64,000 nt of DNA, taken from the NCBI GenBank assembly GCA_963719275.1, contig CAVRBT010000023.1:3121-67120 (forward strand), written 5' to 3'. Shown here piece by piece: positions 24,512-32,268 of this stretch. Made by a program: the position numbers and the translations under genes. This DNA comes from AC-32 sp963719275. GTDB taxonomy: Bacteria > Actinomycetota > Thermoleophilia > Gaiellales > Gaiellaceae. How positions within the stretch are numbered: the first letter of the stretch is position 1; the number at the start of each line of letters is the position of its first letter. The notes beneath the pieces were generated by a model. It made no database searches, was not told the DNA's origin, and saw only the letters and a list, made by a program, of their open reading frames with translations.

Positions 24512-24583
24512 CCCCGCCAGATGAAGCTCTGGCGGGGAGTCGCCGGCTCCCGAAATCGCCCATGCGGGCTGATGGCTTCTACC
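24512..24583 (+). promoter_or_regulatory. Candidate fluoride riboswitch (variant) upstream of the HEAT-repeat gene
   Basis: The 3' half (GAAATCGCCC, AUGC, GGGCTGATGGCTTCTACC, 24551-24583) is the fluoride/crcB-motif signature and is nearly identical to the copy before the MutS-like gene. The 5' half is unusual. Either GGGAG/CTCCC (24535-24551) or the preceding GCCAG-ATG-AAGCT-CTGGC hairpin (24517-24534) could serve as the first stem. In the latter, AAGCT could make the pseudoknot with GGCTT. It lies 45 nt before the chosen start. Confidence 0.65.
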
Positions 24584-24627
24584 GCGCAAGACGCACGAGA
24601 GAGGCGGTTCGAGGAGAGGCGCAAGGC

Positions 24628-25800
24628 ATGATCCGAAGACGCCACCGGCCCGATCCCAGCGAGCGCCTCAGACAGCTTCGTGCATTGCCGTCCGAGCACT
24701 CCTCCAATGCGCCGCTGCTGGCCGCCGTCGCTGATGTCTCTTTGGACGTCGCCCGGGCCGCACTCCGCCGACTGACCCTGCTCGCCGGTCGAGCGGAGGT
24801 CGATGCGCTTCGCTCACGGATGCTCGAGCTCGACATCGGGATCGTCGGCGACGTGGCGGCGGCGCTGCGAGAGCTGGGCGATGCAGCCGCGTCGCGTGTA
24901 GCGGTCGTCGCACTCCAAGACGAGTCGAGCTTCAGGCGCCAGAAGGCGGCCATCGCCCTGCGCGAGCTCCATGACCCGGCGACGCGCGAGCCGCTGCACA
25001 GGGTGCTTCACGATCGCGAAGCGGCGCTGCGGCGCGCAGCGATTGAGGCGCTTGGGCAGCTGCCTCCGAACCGACGTACGAGCGAGGCGCTCAAGCGGCT
25101 GCTTCACGATCGCGACCCAACCGTTCGCGCGGCGGCAGTGTCCGCGCTCGCCGGCCTCGCCGACGCTGCGTCGTTGCAGCCGGCCGTCGTCGATTCGCAC
25201 GCAAGCGTTCGCCGCGCCGCGGCCGCGGCCGGCTCGAGCCTGGATCGCGAATCGATGCGCGTGTTGATCGGGGACCCCGACGCCGACGTTCGTGCCGAGG
25301 CGCTGTGGGCGCTCGAAGCCAACCCCCGGATCGAGCTCGTCGAGGTAGTCGCGGCGTCGCTCGGCGACGACTCCTGGCACGTCCGGCGAGCAGGCTGCCA
25401 CGCGTTGGGGGCATCGGGGTTCCCTGTGGCCAGGGAGCCGCTCCTTCATGCACTCGTCGACCCGCACCCGATGGTTCGCGCGGCCGCGCTTGGCGCACTG
25501 GAGTCGCTGCTCGAAGAGCGGCTTGTCGACGAGCTTGCAGGCGAGCTCGGCAGGCCGGACGCAAAGGTGCGACGCGCGCTCGTCGAGGCGCTGGCCGGCC
25601 GCGGAGACAGCGCGGAGCGAGCCTTGCTATCGCGTGTCTCGGACCCGGTGAGTGACGTTCGCCTCGCAGTGGTCCATGCCCTTGCTAGATCACAAAGCCC
25701 TGACGCCCGCCAGGCAATGGCGCATCTCGCCAACGACCCGGACCCGGCGGTTCGGCACGCCGCAACGATGCTGCCGGGAGCAGCCGCCAATGGGCCCTGA
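24628..25800 (+). CDS. HEAT-repeat (PBS-lyase-like repeat) protein
   Basis: The 390-residue, all-helical protein is built of about ten HEAT-type repeats, for example DREAALRRAAIEALGQL, DRDPTVRAAAVSALAGL and DPDADVRAEALWALEAN. No catalytic domain is present, so it is probably a scaffold. The ATG at 24628 is preferred because GAGGAGAGG lies 8 nt upstream; an earlier in-frame ATG falls inside the riboswitch. The putative fluoride riboswitch just upstream suggests expression under fluoride stress. It overlaps the next gene by 11 bp. Confidence 0.85.
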   Translation: MIRRRHRPDPSERLRQLRALPSEHSSNAPLLAAVADVSLDVARAALRRLTLLAGRAEVDALRSRMLELDIGIVGDVAAALRELGDAAASRVAVVALQDESSFRRQKAAIALRELHDPATREPLHRVLHDREAALRRAAIEALGQLPPNRRTSEALKRLLHDRDPTVRAAAVSALAGLADAASLQPAVVDSHASVRRAAAAAGSSLDRESMRVLIGDPDADVRAEALWALEANPRIELVEVVAASLGDDSWHVRRAGCHALGASGFPVAREPLLHALVDPHPMVRAAALGALESLLEERLVDELAGELGRPDAKVRRALVEALAGRGDSAERALLSRVSDPVSDVRLAVVHALARSQSPDARQAMAHLANDPDPAVRHAATMLPGAAANGP

Positions 25801-26155
25801 CTCGTTCACAGATGCTCAGCAGCGCTCGATCGGCGTCGCCCTGAAGCTTTTCGATGACCTGATCCGGAGCGTCCGCGCCGACGGCCTGGAGGACGAGTCT
25901 TTATCGACACTCCAGAGTGCCCTGGCCGAGATTGCGGGGGTCACAGGCGCGAAAGCACCTCGTCCGAGGGGGAATGAGCGCCACGCGAAGCTGGCCCAAA
26001 TGCTTGTCCACGCGATGGAGCTTGACTCCCGCCGCCTTCTGGGATACGGCGAGCTCTCTGCCGAGGCGGCGGACTACCTCGACGAGCAGTCGCGCCGACT
26101 CAGCGAGCTGACGATGCAGCTCATCGACAGGACACCCCAGGATCGGCCGAGCTGA
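25790..26155 (+). CDS. Hypothetical helical protein, second gene of the HEAT operon
   Basis: The 121-residue protein is predicted to be mostly helical (SFTDAQQRSIGVALKLFDDLIRSV, then LAQMLVHAMELDSRRLLGYGE). The ATG lies 11 bp inside the HEAT gene, so the two are translationally coupled and share the upstream riboswitch. There are no cysteines, membrane segments or recognisable motifs. The family is not recognised. It converges on the DUF6062 gene. Confidence 0.75.
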   Translation: MGPDSFTDAQQRSIGVALKLFDDLIRSVRADGLEDESLSTLQSALAEIAGVTGAKAPRPRGNERHAKLAQMLVHAMELDSRRLLGYGELSAEAADYLDEQSRRLSELTMQLIDRTPQDRPS

Positions 26156-26217
26156 GATCGCCCGGGATGTCTCTAGAGCGAGGCACCGACGCCCATTCGC
26201 TAGGTCAGGCCTGAGCC

Positions 26218-26895
26218 TCAGCTGAGGTCCTCGCCGACGTAGCGGCGAATGACCTCTGTCCATGATCGTTGCTCAACGCCCTTCGGCTCGGACGCGTAAC
26301 GGTACTCCCGCTTGCGGTCGTAGTCCGCCAGCTCCGAACGCACCTCGGCGAGACGATCGCGCCAGTCGTCCAGAAGAAAGGCGGCTGTCTCTCTGCTCCC
26401 GGCGGCCAGAGCGCCTTCAAGGCTAAGAACGAGGTGCGGGAAGCAGATTCCCTCGGAACGCCGGTAGGCCTCGCGCACTTGCTCCTCGCTCAGGGCTTCG
26501 ACGAGGAAATGTGCTTTCCGCTCGGCTGTCTCAGCGCGAAACGCGCACGCCGGGCAGCGTCGGCGCCGACGCAGCGAGTGTGCGCGCAGCCGGCCGCGCT
26601 CGAGGTTCGCGCGGATGCTTTCGAACCAGCGGAGGTCGTAGGTCGCAAGCTTGCCGTAGAGATCGGCGATGGCCGCTCCGGAGCCCTCCGCCGCGAGGAG
26701 TCGGTGAAGAAGCCAGGCATGCTCGCGGCAAAAGCCGCCGGCCTCGAAGAAGCGCCTCCGAGCTTCCGGGTCCTGTTTTCCCTCGCGCCAGAACGAGCTC
26801 ATCCACCGTTGCTCGTCGCCTTCGAGAGCACGGCACAGGGCACAGCCCGGAAGCCCGAAGGCCCGGACGAGCTCGTAGCTGTAGATGTCAGCCAT
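26218..26895 (-). CDS. DUF6062-type Cys-rich protein
   Basis: The 225-residue protein has paired cysteines that look like zinc sites: GCALCRAL near residue 18, GGFCREHAWLLHRLL near 54, RCPACAF near 113 and GICFPHLVL near 150. The C(x2)C and C..H pattern is characteristic of DUF6062 proteins of unknown function. It is the last gene after the antiporter and USP on the same strand (42-bp gap), so it is probably part of the fluoride-riboswitch operon. Confidence 0.75.
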   Translation of the reverse strand: MADIYSYELVRAFGLPGCALCRALEGDEQRWMSSFWREGKQDPEARRRFFEAGGFCREHAWLLHRLLAAEGSGAAIADLYGKLATYDLRWFESIRANLERGRLRAHSLRRRRRCPACAFRAETAERKAHFLVEALSEEQVREAYRRSEGICFPHLVLSLEGALAAGSRETAAFLLDDWRDRLAEVRSELADYDRKREYRYASEPKGVEQRSWTEVIRRYVGEDLS

Positions 26896-26937
26896 GGAAG
26901 AGGACTCGCCCCTGTTCGGCGCGCCCTCGCGCGGCTT

Positions 26938-27360
26938 TCACCGGACGATCATCACCGGGCACGGCGCGTGCTCCGCGACGCGGTCGGCCGTCGAGCCGAG
27001 GAGGTGGTCTCGCAGAAAATGGCCGCGGTGCCCGAGGACGACGAGGTCGAAACCGCCACCCGCGGCAAAGTCGGAGATCACCTCGGCGGCGTGTCCGGCG
27101 CGCAGCTCGACCGCCAGCTCGATCCCCGCCTTCTCGGCCTGCTCGCGTGCTCGCGAGGCCAGCGCGTTGAAGAACTGGTCCTTCTCGCGCTTGACTTCGT
27201 CGACCTCGCCGACGGTCGCCGCGTACGCCGGAAGCGGTCCCTCGATCGCGAGCGCAGTCAGCTGCGCATCCGTGACCTCGACCAGTTCGAGCGCCTTCGC
27301 GAACGCGCGATCGGAGGCTTCGGAGCCGTCGATTGCGACGAGGATGCGCTCGAATGGCAT
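26938..27360 (-). CDS. Universal stress protein (UspA family)
   Basis: The 140-residue single-domain USP has ILVAIDGSEASDRAF at the N-terminus and the ATP-binding signature VVLGHRGHFLRDHLLGSTADRVAEHAPCPVMIVR at the C-terminus (a G-2x-G-9x-GS/T-like spacing). It is cytoplasmic. Its ATG overlaps the antiporter stop by 1 bp (TAATG), so the two are coupled. Antiporter-USP pairs are common, where the USP may modulate transport. Confidence 0.93.
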   Translation of the reverse strand: MPFERILVAIDGSEASDRAFAKALELVEVTDAQLTALAIEGPLPAYAATVGEVDEVKREKDQFFNALASRAREQAEKAGIELAVELRAGHAAEVISDFAAGGGFDLVVLGHRGHFLRDHLLGSTADRVAEHAPCPVMIVR

Positions 27361-28550
27361 TAGCTCCCCGCCCCTTCTCGCACCGGCGCCTGTGAGGCCG
27401 GCACCGGTGCCACCGGTCGCAGTCCTGGCTCTTCGTGCTGTGGTTCGGTGTGCGGCTGAAAGAAGCGCTGGGCGATCGCGGTCGGCACGATCGCCGACAG
27501 CACGACCACCGCGATCAGAAGCGAGAACTGCGTGCGGTCGATGATCCCAGCACTGAGACCGTAGAGGGAGGTGATCGTGCCGAAGGTCAGACCGGTCGAC
27601 ATCAAGAGCGTCGTGAACGTGGCGTGCGGTGCGGTGTACCAGCGCGCGAGCGGGTAGACCCCGCCGAACTTCGGCACCATCTTTGCGACGAACAGGAACG
27701 CGAGGATGCCGAGGTTGGCCCAGAGCGCGCCGGCGGAGACGTACATCCCTCCCTTGAGAAAGAAGAACGGGGTCAGGAAGGCGAAGGCGACGACACGCAT
27801 CCGCTCCTGCTCCTTGCGGTGCTGAACGTAGTGGGTACTCATCACGAGGCCGAGGATGAAGGCCGGCAAGGCCGCCTGCGAGTTGGCGCGGCCGCCGAGC
27901 CACATGAGCAAGAACAGCGAGGCGAAGACGAGCTTGATCTCCGGCTCGATCACGCGATCGCCGTAGCGCCTGAAGAACCAGGGCGAGGCCAAAGGGAGCC
28001 CCACGATCAGCGCGACCGATACCAGCACGAACGGGATCGCCCAGACCGTCGGCTTGATGAAGAGCACCGTCAGCCCGGCGACCGTCGCGATGTCGGTGAC
28101 GAAGGTGGCCGACATCAGCCGCTTGCCGACGAGCTCCCGGTTGAGCCCCGTCTCGACCAACACCGCGTAAACCACGGCGAGGCTCGTGGTCGAGAGGGCG
28201 AGCCCGCCGATCTCCGCCTGGCGGTGGTTCCAGTCGAGCGCGTAGTAACAGACCGTCCCCACGACCGCGAATGGCGCCAAGAAGCTCACGAGGCCGATCG
28301 AGACCGACGCCCTCCATTCGCGCCTGAACTGCGGCACGTCGACCTCGGCGCCCGCCTGGAAGGTGAGGACGACCCCGGCAAAGGAGCCGAGGAAGACGAG
28401 CCAGCTGGGGACGTCGAGGTGGAAGGCATTGCCCACGATCACCCCGAGCAGCAGCTCGATCAGCGCCACAGAGAGCCCGACCTCGACGCTGATTGTCGAG
28501 GCGAGGAGGATCGTGCCCGCAAGCAGTGCCGCAATCGCGATGTCGCTCAA
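27360..28550 (-). CDS. CPA2-type cation/proton antiporter (Na+/H+ exchanger domain)
   Basis: The 396-residue polytopic protein has about 12 helices. Landmarks are FLGSFAGVVLTFQAGAEVD, LALSTTSLAVVYAVL, ATFVTDIATVAGL and FFFLKGGMYVSAGAL, all typical of the Na_H_Exchanger (KefB/GerN-like) family without a C-terminal TrkA domain. The TTG start has AGGAGGTAG 6 nt upstream. A fluoride riboswitch lies 30 nt upstream. Import of protons against Na+ or K+ could offset cytoplasmic acidification from HF entry (inference). Confidence 0.9.
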   Translation of the reverse strand: MSDIAIAALLAGTILLASTISVEVGLSVALIELLLGVIVGNAFHLDVPSWLVFLGSFAGVVLTFQAGAEVDVPQFRREWRASVSIGLVSFLAPFAVVGTVCYYALDWNHRQAEIGGLALSTTSLAVVYAVLVETGLNRELVGKRLMSATFVTDIATVAGLTVLFIKPTVWAIPFVLVSVALIVGLPLASPWFFRRYGDRVIEPEIKLVFASLFLLMWLGGRANSQAALPAFILGLVMSTHYVQHRKEQERMRVVAFAFLTPFFFLKGGMYVSAGALWANLGILAFLFVAKMVPKFGGVYPLARWYTAPHATFTTLLMSTGLTFGTITSLYGLSAGIIDRTQFSLLIAVVVLSAIVPTAIAQRFFQPHTEPQHEEPGLRPVAPVPASQAPVREGAGS

Positions 28551-28579
28551 GCTCTACCTCCTGAAGACAAGACTCAGTT

Positions 28580-28630
28580 GGTAGAGGCCATTGGCGGATC
28601 GACCGCGGTTGGGCGGGGGCCTCACCCCGC
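28580..28630 (-). promoter_or_regulatory. Fluoride riboswitch (crcB motif) upstream of the antiporter operon
   Basis: On the minus strand the order is GCGGG-GTG-AGGCC-CCCGC, then CCAACCGCGG, loop TCGA, TCCGCC, AATGGCCTCTACC. This keeps the first stem, the AGGCC/GGCCT pseudoknot, the AAC junction and the terminal CTACC of the crcB motif. Its end is 29 nt before the TTG start of the antiporter. A second riboswitch faces the opposite way 81 bp to the right. Confidence 0.85.
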
Positions 28631-28710
28631 TGCTGCTTCTCTCACTATAGCCAGGGGGCCCCCGGATCCCTTTCTCGCCCGGGAGCCGTCGTAGAATCGC
28701 GGATGACAAT

Positions 28711-28757
28711 GGCGATGGCGCTCGCCGCAACTGCCTGCCGGACTGATGGCGCCTACC
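28711..28757 (+). promoter_or_regulatory. Fluoride riboswitch (crcB motif), apparently orphaned
   Basis: GGCGATGGCGCTCGCC, then GCAACTGCCTGCCGGACTGATGGCGCCTACC. This is a near-canonical crcB motif with a GGCG/CGCC stem, GCGC pseudoknot partners, AACTGCC and CTGATGGCGCCTACC. It points rightward, but only a 22-codon ORF follows before the convergent DUF190 gene. A TAGAAT box at 28692-28697 could be its promoter. Confidence 0.9.
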
Positions 28758-28784
28758 ACCCGACGATGTCAGGAGGTAGGTGCG

Positions 28785-28853
28785 ATGCCAAAGCCCGGTG
28801 CTGCCCAGCGCTTTGCTCGAGCGAGGAGCACTTCGGCCCGGCCACCTGGTTAG
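28785..28853 (+). CDS. 22-residue ORF behind the orphan fluoride riboswitch
   Basis: ATG with a strong Shine-Dalgarno (CAGGAGGT, 7-9 nt upstream) encodes MPKPGAAQRFARARSTSARP plus two residues. Its stop overlaps the stop of the convergent DUF190 gene by 2 bp. It could be a leader peptide, the stub of a lost riboswitch-controlled gene, or non-coding. Only the position and the ribosome site support it. Confidence 0.4.
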   Translation: MPKPGAAQRFARARSTSARPPG

Positions 28854-29926
28854 AAGCGCAGACGTGAAAGCTTGAGGCCGCCGACTCGCCGCTCCGGCGC
28901 GACGGCATGGAAGGCGGGCACCATCTCGCTGGTCACCAGGCCGGCCTCATCGGTGACCTCGTCGACGACGCGGAACCACTTCTGGATCCGGTCCGGTGTG
29001 TCCACGATGGCGGTCACCACGGGCACCTGCCGGCGGACGCTGAAGAGTCGGTCGCCGTGCGGCGGGTGGTCGCCGGAGAAGCCCCAGACACCGCGGAGGC
29101 TGGTCGCACCGCTCGCGCCGTCCTCGCGCAGCCGGCGGATCAAATCCACGTAGAGGGGATGGTTGCCGTGGCGGGCCTGCTCGCCCGCGTACACCATCAA
29201 CTTCTGCCAGACACCGAGGCCCGCGTCATCTTGCTCACGAAGGTGACGCGGCTCGGCGAGCAGGTCCCCGTCGCGCTTACAGACGCGGACACGTTCGAGG
29301 GTGGCGATCGGATCCGGGAACAGATCGTCGAGCGCTGGCAGAGTGCGGGCAACCGTGTCGCCGGGACCAATGCTGACGATCATCAGTGGCACGGCGTCGT
29401 TCCGCGAAAAGAATCGCGCGCGCTGGCGTTGCCGATGCAACATCCCATCGACGCCGAGCAGGACGGTTGCGCCGGCGAGCCCCTGCGCATGCAGCCGATC
29501 GACGACCTCGAGGAAGGCCGGCCGGCCGTGCACGCGCTCGTCGCGGCCCATATACAGCGTCAGCTTCGTGGCCTCGTGGAGCTCCACCGGCAACTCCACG
29601 GAGTTGAGCCCTTCGTGCAGCAGGCGCGCTCGCTCTACCGTCACCAAGCCGCCGCCGACGAGATCGGTCACCTGCGGGAGCAAAGCCTCGATGCGCGTTC
29701 GTTCGTCAACCGCGACGGCGACGAGCGGCAGGTCTTCGGAGAGCGTGAGAAAGCGGTCGGTGCGCAGCGTCTGCTTGATCCCGAATCCCTCGACCGCACG
29801 CATGAGGACCGCAGCGTGCACCCCGTGCTGCTCGAAGAGGTCGAGCAGCGCATCCGAGAGCAGCTGCCCGTTGAGGCGGTCGGACTCGCCGAAGTAGACG
29901 GTCAGCTTCAGGCAGTCGACATTCAT
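28850..29926 (-). CDS. DUF190 protein with three tandem DUF190 domains
   Basis: The 358-residue protein has three DUF190 units beginning near residue 5 (CLKLTVYFGESDRLNGQ), residue 115 (ATKLTLYMGRDERVHGR) and residue 235 (WQKLMVYAGEQARHGNH). Each is followed by a GATxLRGxxGFG-like segment. Most DUF190 proteins have one domain of about 110 residues and are PII-like. They are often linked to CrcB. The ATG overlaps the crcB1 stop (ATGA). A regulatory or sensing role in fluoride export is inferred from context. Confidence 0.9.
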   Translation of the reverse strand: MNVDCLKLTVYFGESDRLNGQLLSDALLDLFEQHGVHAAVLMRAVEGFGIKQTLRTDRFLTLSEDLPLVAVAVDERTRIEALLPQVTDLVGGGLVTVERARLLHEGLNSVELPVELHEATKLTLYMGRDERVHGRPAFLEVVDRLHAQGLAGATVLLGVDGMLHRQRQRARFFSRNDAVPLMIVSIGPGDTVARTLPALDDLFPDPIATLERVRVCKRDGDLLAEPRHLREQDDAGLGVWQKLMVYAGEQARHGNHPLYVDLIRRLREDGASGATSLRGVWGFSGDHPPHGDRLFSVRRQVPVVTAIVDTPDRIQKWFRVVDEVTDEAGLVTSEMVPAFHAVAPERRVGGLKLSRLRF

Positions 29927-30288
29927 AGCGCCGCTCCCAGAAGCCAGCCAAGGCTCGCCGCGATGAGTCCGCCGCCGAACGATATGACGACGTTCGCGCC
30001 ACCGAGGCCCTCCTCCCCCTCTCCTGCGAGTCGCTCGGTCTCGAGCATCCAGGTGGAGAAGGTGGTGAACGATCCGAGCGTCGCTGTGCCCGCGACCAGG
30101 AGCGCATTGCCGGTGACCGAGAGGCCCGTGAGGAGGCCGAGGCAAGACGCTCCGACGAGGTTGACGGATAGCGTGCCCAGAGGAAAATCCCCGACGAACC
30201 GCGTTTGAACAGATGCGTCGAGCCGGAATCGGAGCAGAGCGCCGACTCCACCCAGCAGGCCGACGCCAAGCCAGACGAGCACGCTCAT
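29923..30288 (-). CDS. crcB: Fluoride exporter CrcB/Fluc subunit 1
   Basis: The 121-residue, four-helix membrane protein has GGVGALLRFRLD, the LGTLSVNLVGASCLG motif with the key Asn, and GSFTTFSTWMLETERL (the family TTFSTF motif). Fluc channels work as dual-topology dimers that let F- leave the cell. The ATG overlaps the stop of crcB2 (ATGA). Two adjacent crcB genes usually form a heterodimer of opposite orientation. Confidence 0.95.
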   Translation of the reverse strand: MSVLVWLGVGLLGGVGALLRFRLDASVQTRFVGDFPLGTLSVNLVGASCLGLLTGLSVTGNALLVAGTATLGSFTTFSTWMLETERLAGEGEEGLGGANVVISFGGGLIAASLGWLLGAAL

Positions 30289-30692
30289 CGCAGACGCACC
30301 CGCCGCGTGAGCGCTGTGGCGAGGTAGACACCGACGATGCCGAGGCCGACGCTCGCAAGCGCGTAGCCGGCGGCGGTGCCGGTCGCGCCGTGGCGGCTGA
30401 GCCTGATCAGTTCAAGCTGGAACGTCGAGAAGGTAGTGAGCGCTCCGCAGAAGCCTGTGCCGAGAAGCGGTCGGCGGTAGGTCGATGGCGGGAGTCGTTC
30501 CTGCAGCCGCGTCGCGAAGTATCCGAGCAGGAGCGTGCCTGCGACGTTGATGAGAAAGGTTGCCCACGGCCAACCGTGCCCGTCCCAGGGGAGCGCCTTC
30601 GCCAGACCGGTGCGTGCGAGTGCACCGACCACGCCGCCTGCGAAGATCGCCCTCTGCAGTCGGCCGTGCGCCCGATGTGATCGCCGGCGCAT
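30285..30692 (-). CDS. crcB: Fluoride exporter CrcB/Fluc subunit 2
   Basis: The 135-residue protein has a basic N-terminal extension (RRRSHRAHGRLQR), then GGVVGALARTGLAK, WATFLINVAGTLLLG with the conserved Asn, and GFCGALTTFSTFQLE. It is the partner of the downstream crcB1. The positive N-terminus differs from crcB1, as expected for fixed opposite membrane orientation. The ATG at 30692 is the best start; the region upstream to the MutS-like stop is non-homologous. Confidence 0.93.
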   Translation of the reverse strand: MRRRSHRAHGRLQRAIFAGGVVGALARTGLAKALPWDGHGWPWATFLINVAGTLLLGYFATRLQERLPPSTYRRPLLGTGFCGALTTFSTFQLELIRLSRHGATGTAAGYALASVGLGIVGVYLATALTRRVRLR

Positions 30693-30741
30693 GAGGTAGT
30701 CGTTCGATCGTGGGCCCGCCTTCGAGTATCTCCGCCACTGC

Positions 30742-32268
30742 TCACGAACCCTCCGCGATTGGTGCGGCATCGGCTGCGTCCTCGGGGAGTCCGAAGATGC
30801 GCCGATAGGAATCCGCCCCATAGCTGGTCGGTAGGGGTGCGTTCGGAAGGATGCGGAACGTCCGCGTGCCGTCGGCCCGCCGCTCGGCGCGCAGGAAGAG
30901 CGCCGTCTCCAGCCGCCCCCGGTAGAAGCCATCGGCGAGATCAAACAGGTGGGTGACGTAGACGACCTTGACCCCCGTCTCGACCATCGCCCGGACCACC
31001 TGTCGTGCAATTTCGGATCCCTCGCGCTCGTTCGTCGAAGCGAACGACTCGTTGCAGAGGAGCAGTCCGCCCGGCCCGATCACATCGGCGATCTCGCTCA
31101 TCCGGCTCAGCTCCTCGTCGAGCTTGCCGCTTGTCATGCTTGCGTCCTCCTCACGCTTGAAGTGCGTGAAGACGCCGCTGCAAACGTTCGCCTGGAGAGC
31201 CTCGGCGGGCACGAACATCCCCGCCTGCATCATCAGCTGGGCCAGTCCGATGCTGCGAAGGAAGGTCGACTTCCCGCCTTCGTTGGCGCCGGTGATCATC
31301 ACGAGTCGCTTGCCCTCGGCTTCAAGGTCGTTGCCCACGACCTTCGAACCGAGATGGAAGGCGAGACTGGCGTCGTAGAGGCCACGCGCGGCGAAGGCGG
31401 GCTCGCCCTCCAACGGAATCGGGAACGAGGTGGGCTGGCCCTTCTCGACGAGCTGCTCGTGCAGGTTGAGGCAGCCCACGTAGAAGCCGAGCTCCGCGCG
31501 CAGCAGTTCGAAGAAGCCGAGAATGTGGTCGGTCGACTGCGCGAGCGCGTTCGCGACCAGGTTGATTCCCCTTCCGCGGAGCTCGTTGAGGCTCTGCATG
31601 CCGTGCTCGTCGCGGGCGGGAACCGTGAAGCTGTGGCTCTTCGGACCGCCCGGCGTGATCCGTTCTAGGAAGCCCTGCTCGTTCGGCTTGCGCAGCACGT
31701 AGTGGGTCCCCCTGTTCCCTCGCCCGAGCTCCGCGCTGATCAGGGCGCCGCGGCGGAACTCGAGCTCGCGGAGCTGATGGTCGATCGTGCGTAGGTAGTC
31801 GTCGTCGAGGTCCTGTTGCACCATCGCGAACAGCCGCCTGAAGCCCTCCGACCGGAACGCCGGTCCCTGCTCGTCCGCCACCTTCCGCAGCCGCTTGAGC
31901 GCCTCCGCCAGCAGCTCGAGGATGCGGAGTGACTTTCGCAGCATGGTCTCGGGCGAATCCCGGAACCAGAAGTGCTGTGCCTTGCGCTTGCTGTCGAGCG
32001 CGTCGACGGCGAGGGCGTAGAGGTCCCTGATGAGCTCTGGGCGCTCCAGGCAATCGCCGAGGACGGCTTGGCGGTAGCGGATCGCCTCTGGATCGGTGAG
32101 GCTCGCGAGGACTGCCTTCTCGACGAGCTCGCGCAGGTACGCATCGCCTCGGGCCATCGCGTGGAAGAGCGTCGTCAGCTCCAGGTCCTGCTCGAGCGCC
32201 TGGGCATTCACCGGCAGCGGCTGCCCCAGATCCAGGTCGCGCCCGCGGTGCATCAGGTAGGCCTTCAT
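30742..32268 (-). CDS. MutS-like DNA-binding ATPase B (no mismatch-recognition domain)
   Basis: The 508-residue protein has a helical lever/clamp-like N-terminal half and a C-terminal MutS ATPase. The Walker A is GANEGGKST, the ABC-signature-like region is MTSGKLDEELSRMSEIAD, the Walker B region is LLLCNESFAST, and the His loop is VVYVTHLFDLADG. The N-terminal mismatch-binding and connector domains of true MutS are absent. Its ATG overlaps the stop of MutS-like A (ATGA). MutS-like genes are known members of the fluoride-riboswitch regulon; their role there is unclear. Confidence 0.9.
   Translation of the reverse strand: MKAYLMHRGRDLDLGQPLPVNAQALEQDLELTTLFHAMARGDAYLRELVEKAVLASLTDPEAIRYRQAVLGDCLERPELIRDLYALAVDALDSKRKAQHFWFRDSPETMLRKSLRILELLAEALKRLRKVADEQGPAFRSEGFRRLFAMVQQDLDDDYLRTIDHQLRELEFRRGALISAELGRGNRGTHYVLRKPNEQGFLERITPGGPKSHSFTVPARDEHGMQSLNELRGRGINLVANALAQSTDHILGFFELLRAELGFYVGCLNLHEQLVEKGQPTSFPIPLEGEPAFAARGLYDASLAFHLGSKVVGNDLEAEGKRLVMITGANEGGKSTFLRSIGLAQLMMQAGMFVPAEALQANVCSGVFTHFKREEDASMTSGKLDEELSRMSEIADVIGPGGLLLCNESFASTNEREGSEIARQVVRAMVETGVKVVYVTHLFDLADGFYRGRLETALFLRAERRADGTRTFRILPNAPLPTSYGADSYRRIFGLPEDAADAAPIAEGS

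Noticed and set aside
26269..27363. 364-codon plus-strand frame opposite DUF6062 and USP
   Set aside because: Shadow of genes whose Cys clusters and ATP-binding motif are on the minus strand.
28907..30208. 433-codon plus-strand frame downstream of the orphan fluoride riboswitch
   Set aside because: It was tempting as the missing riboswitch target, but it is antisense to the clear triple DUF190 and crcB1 genes and shows no protein-like motifs.
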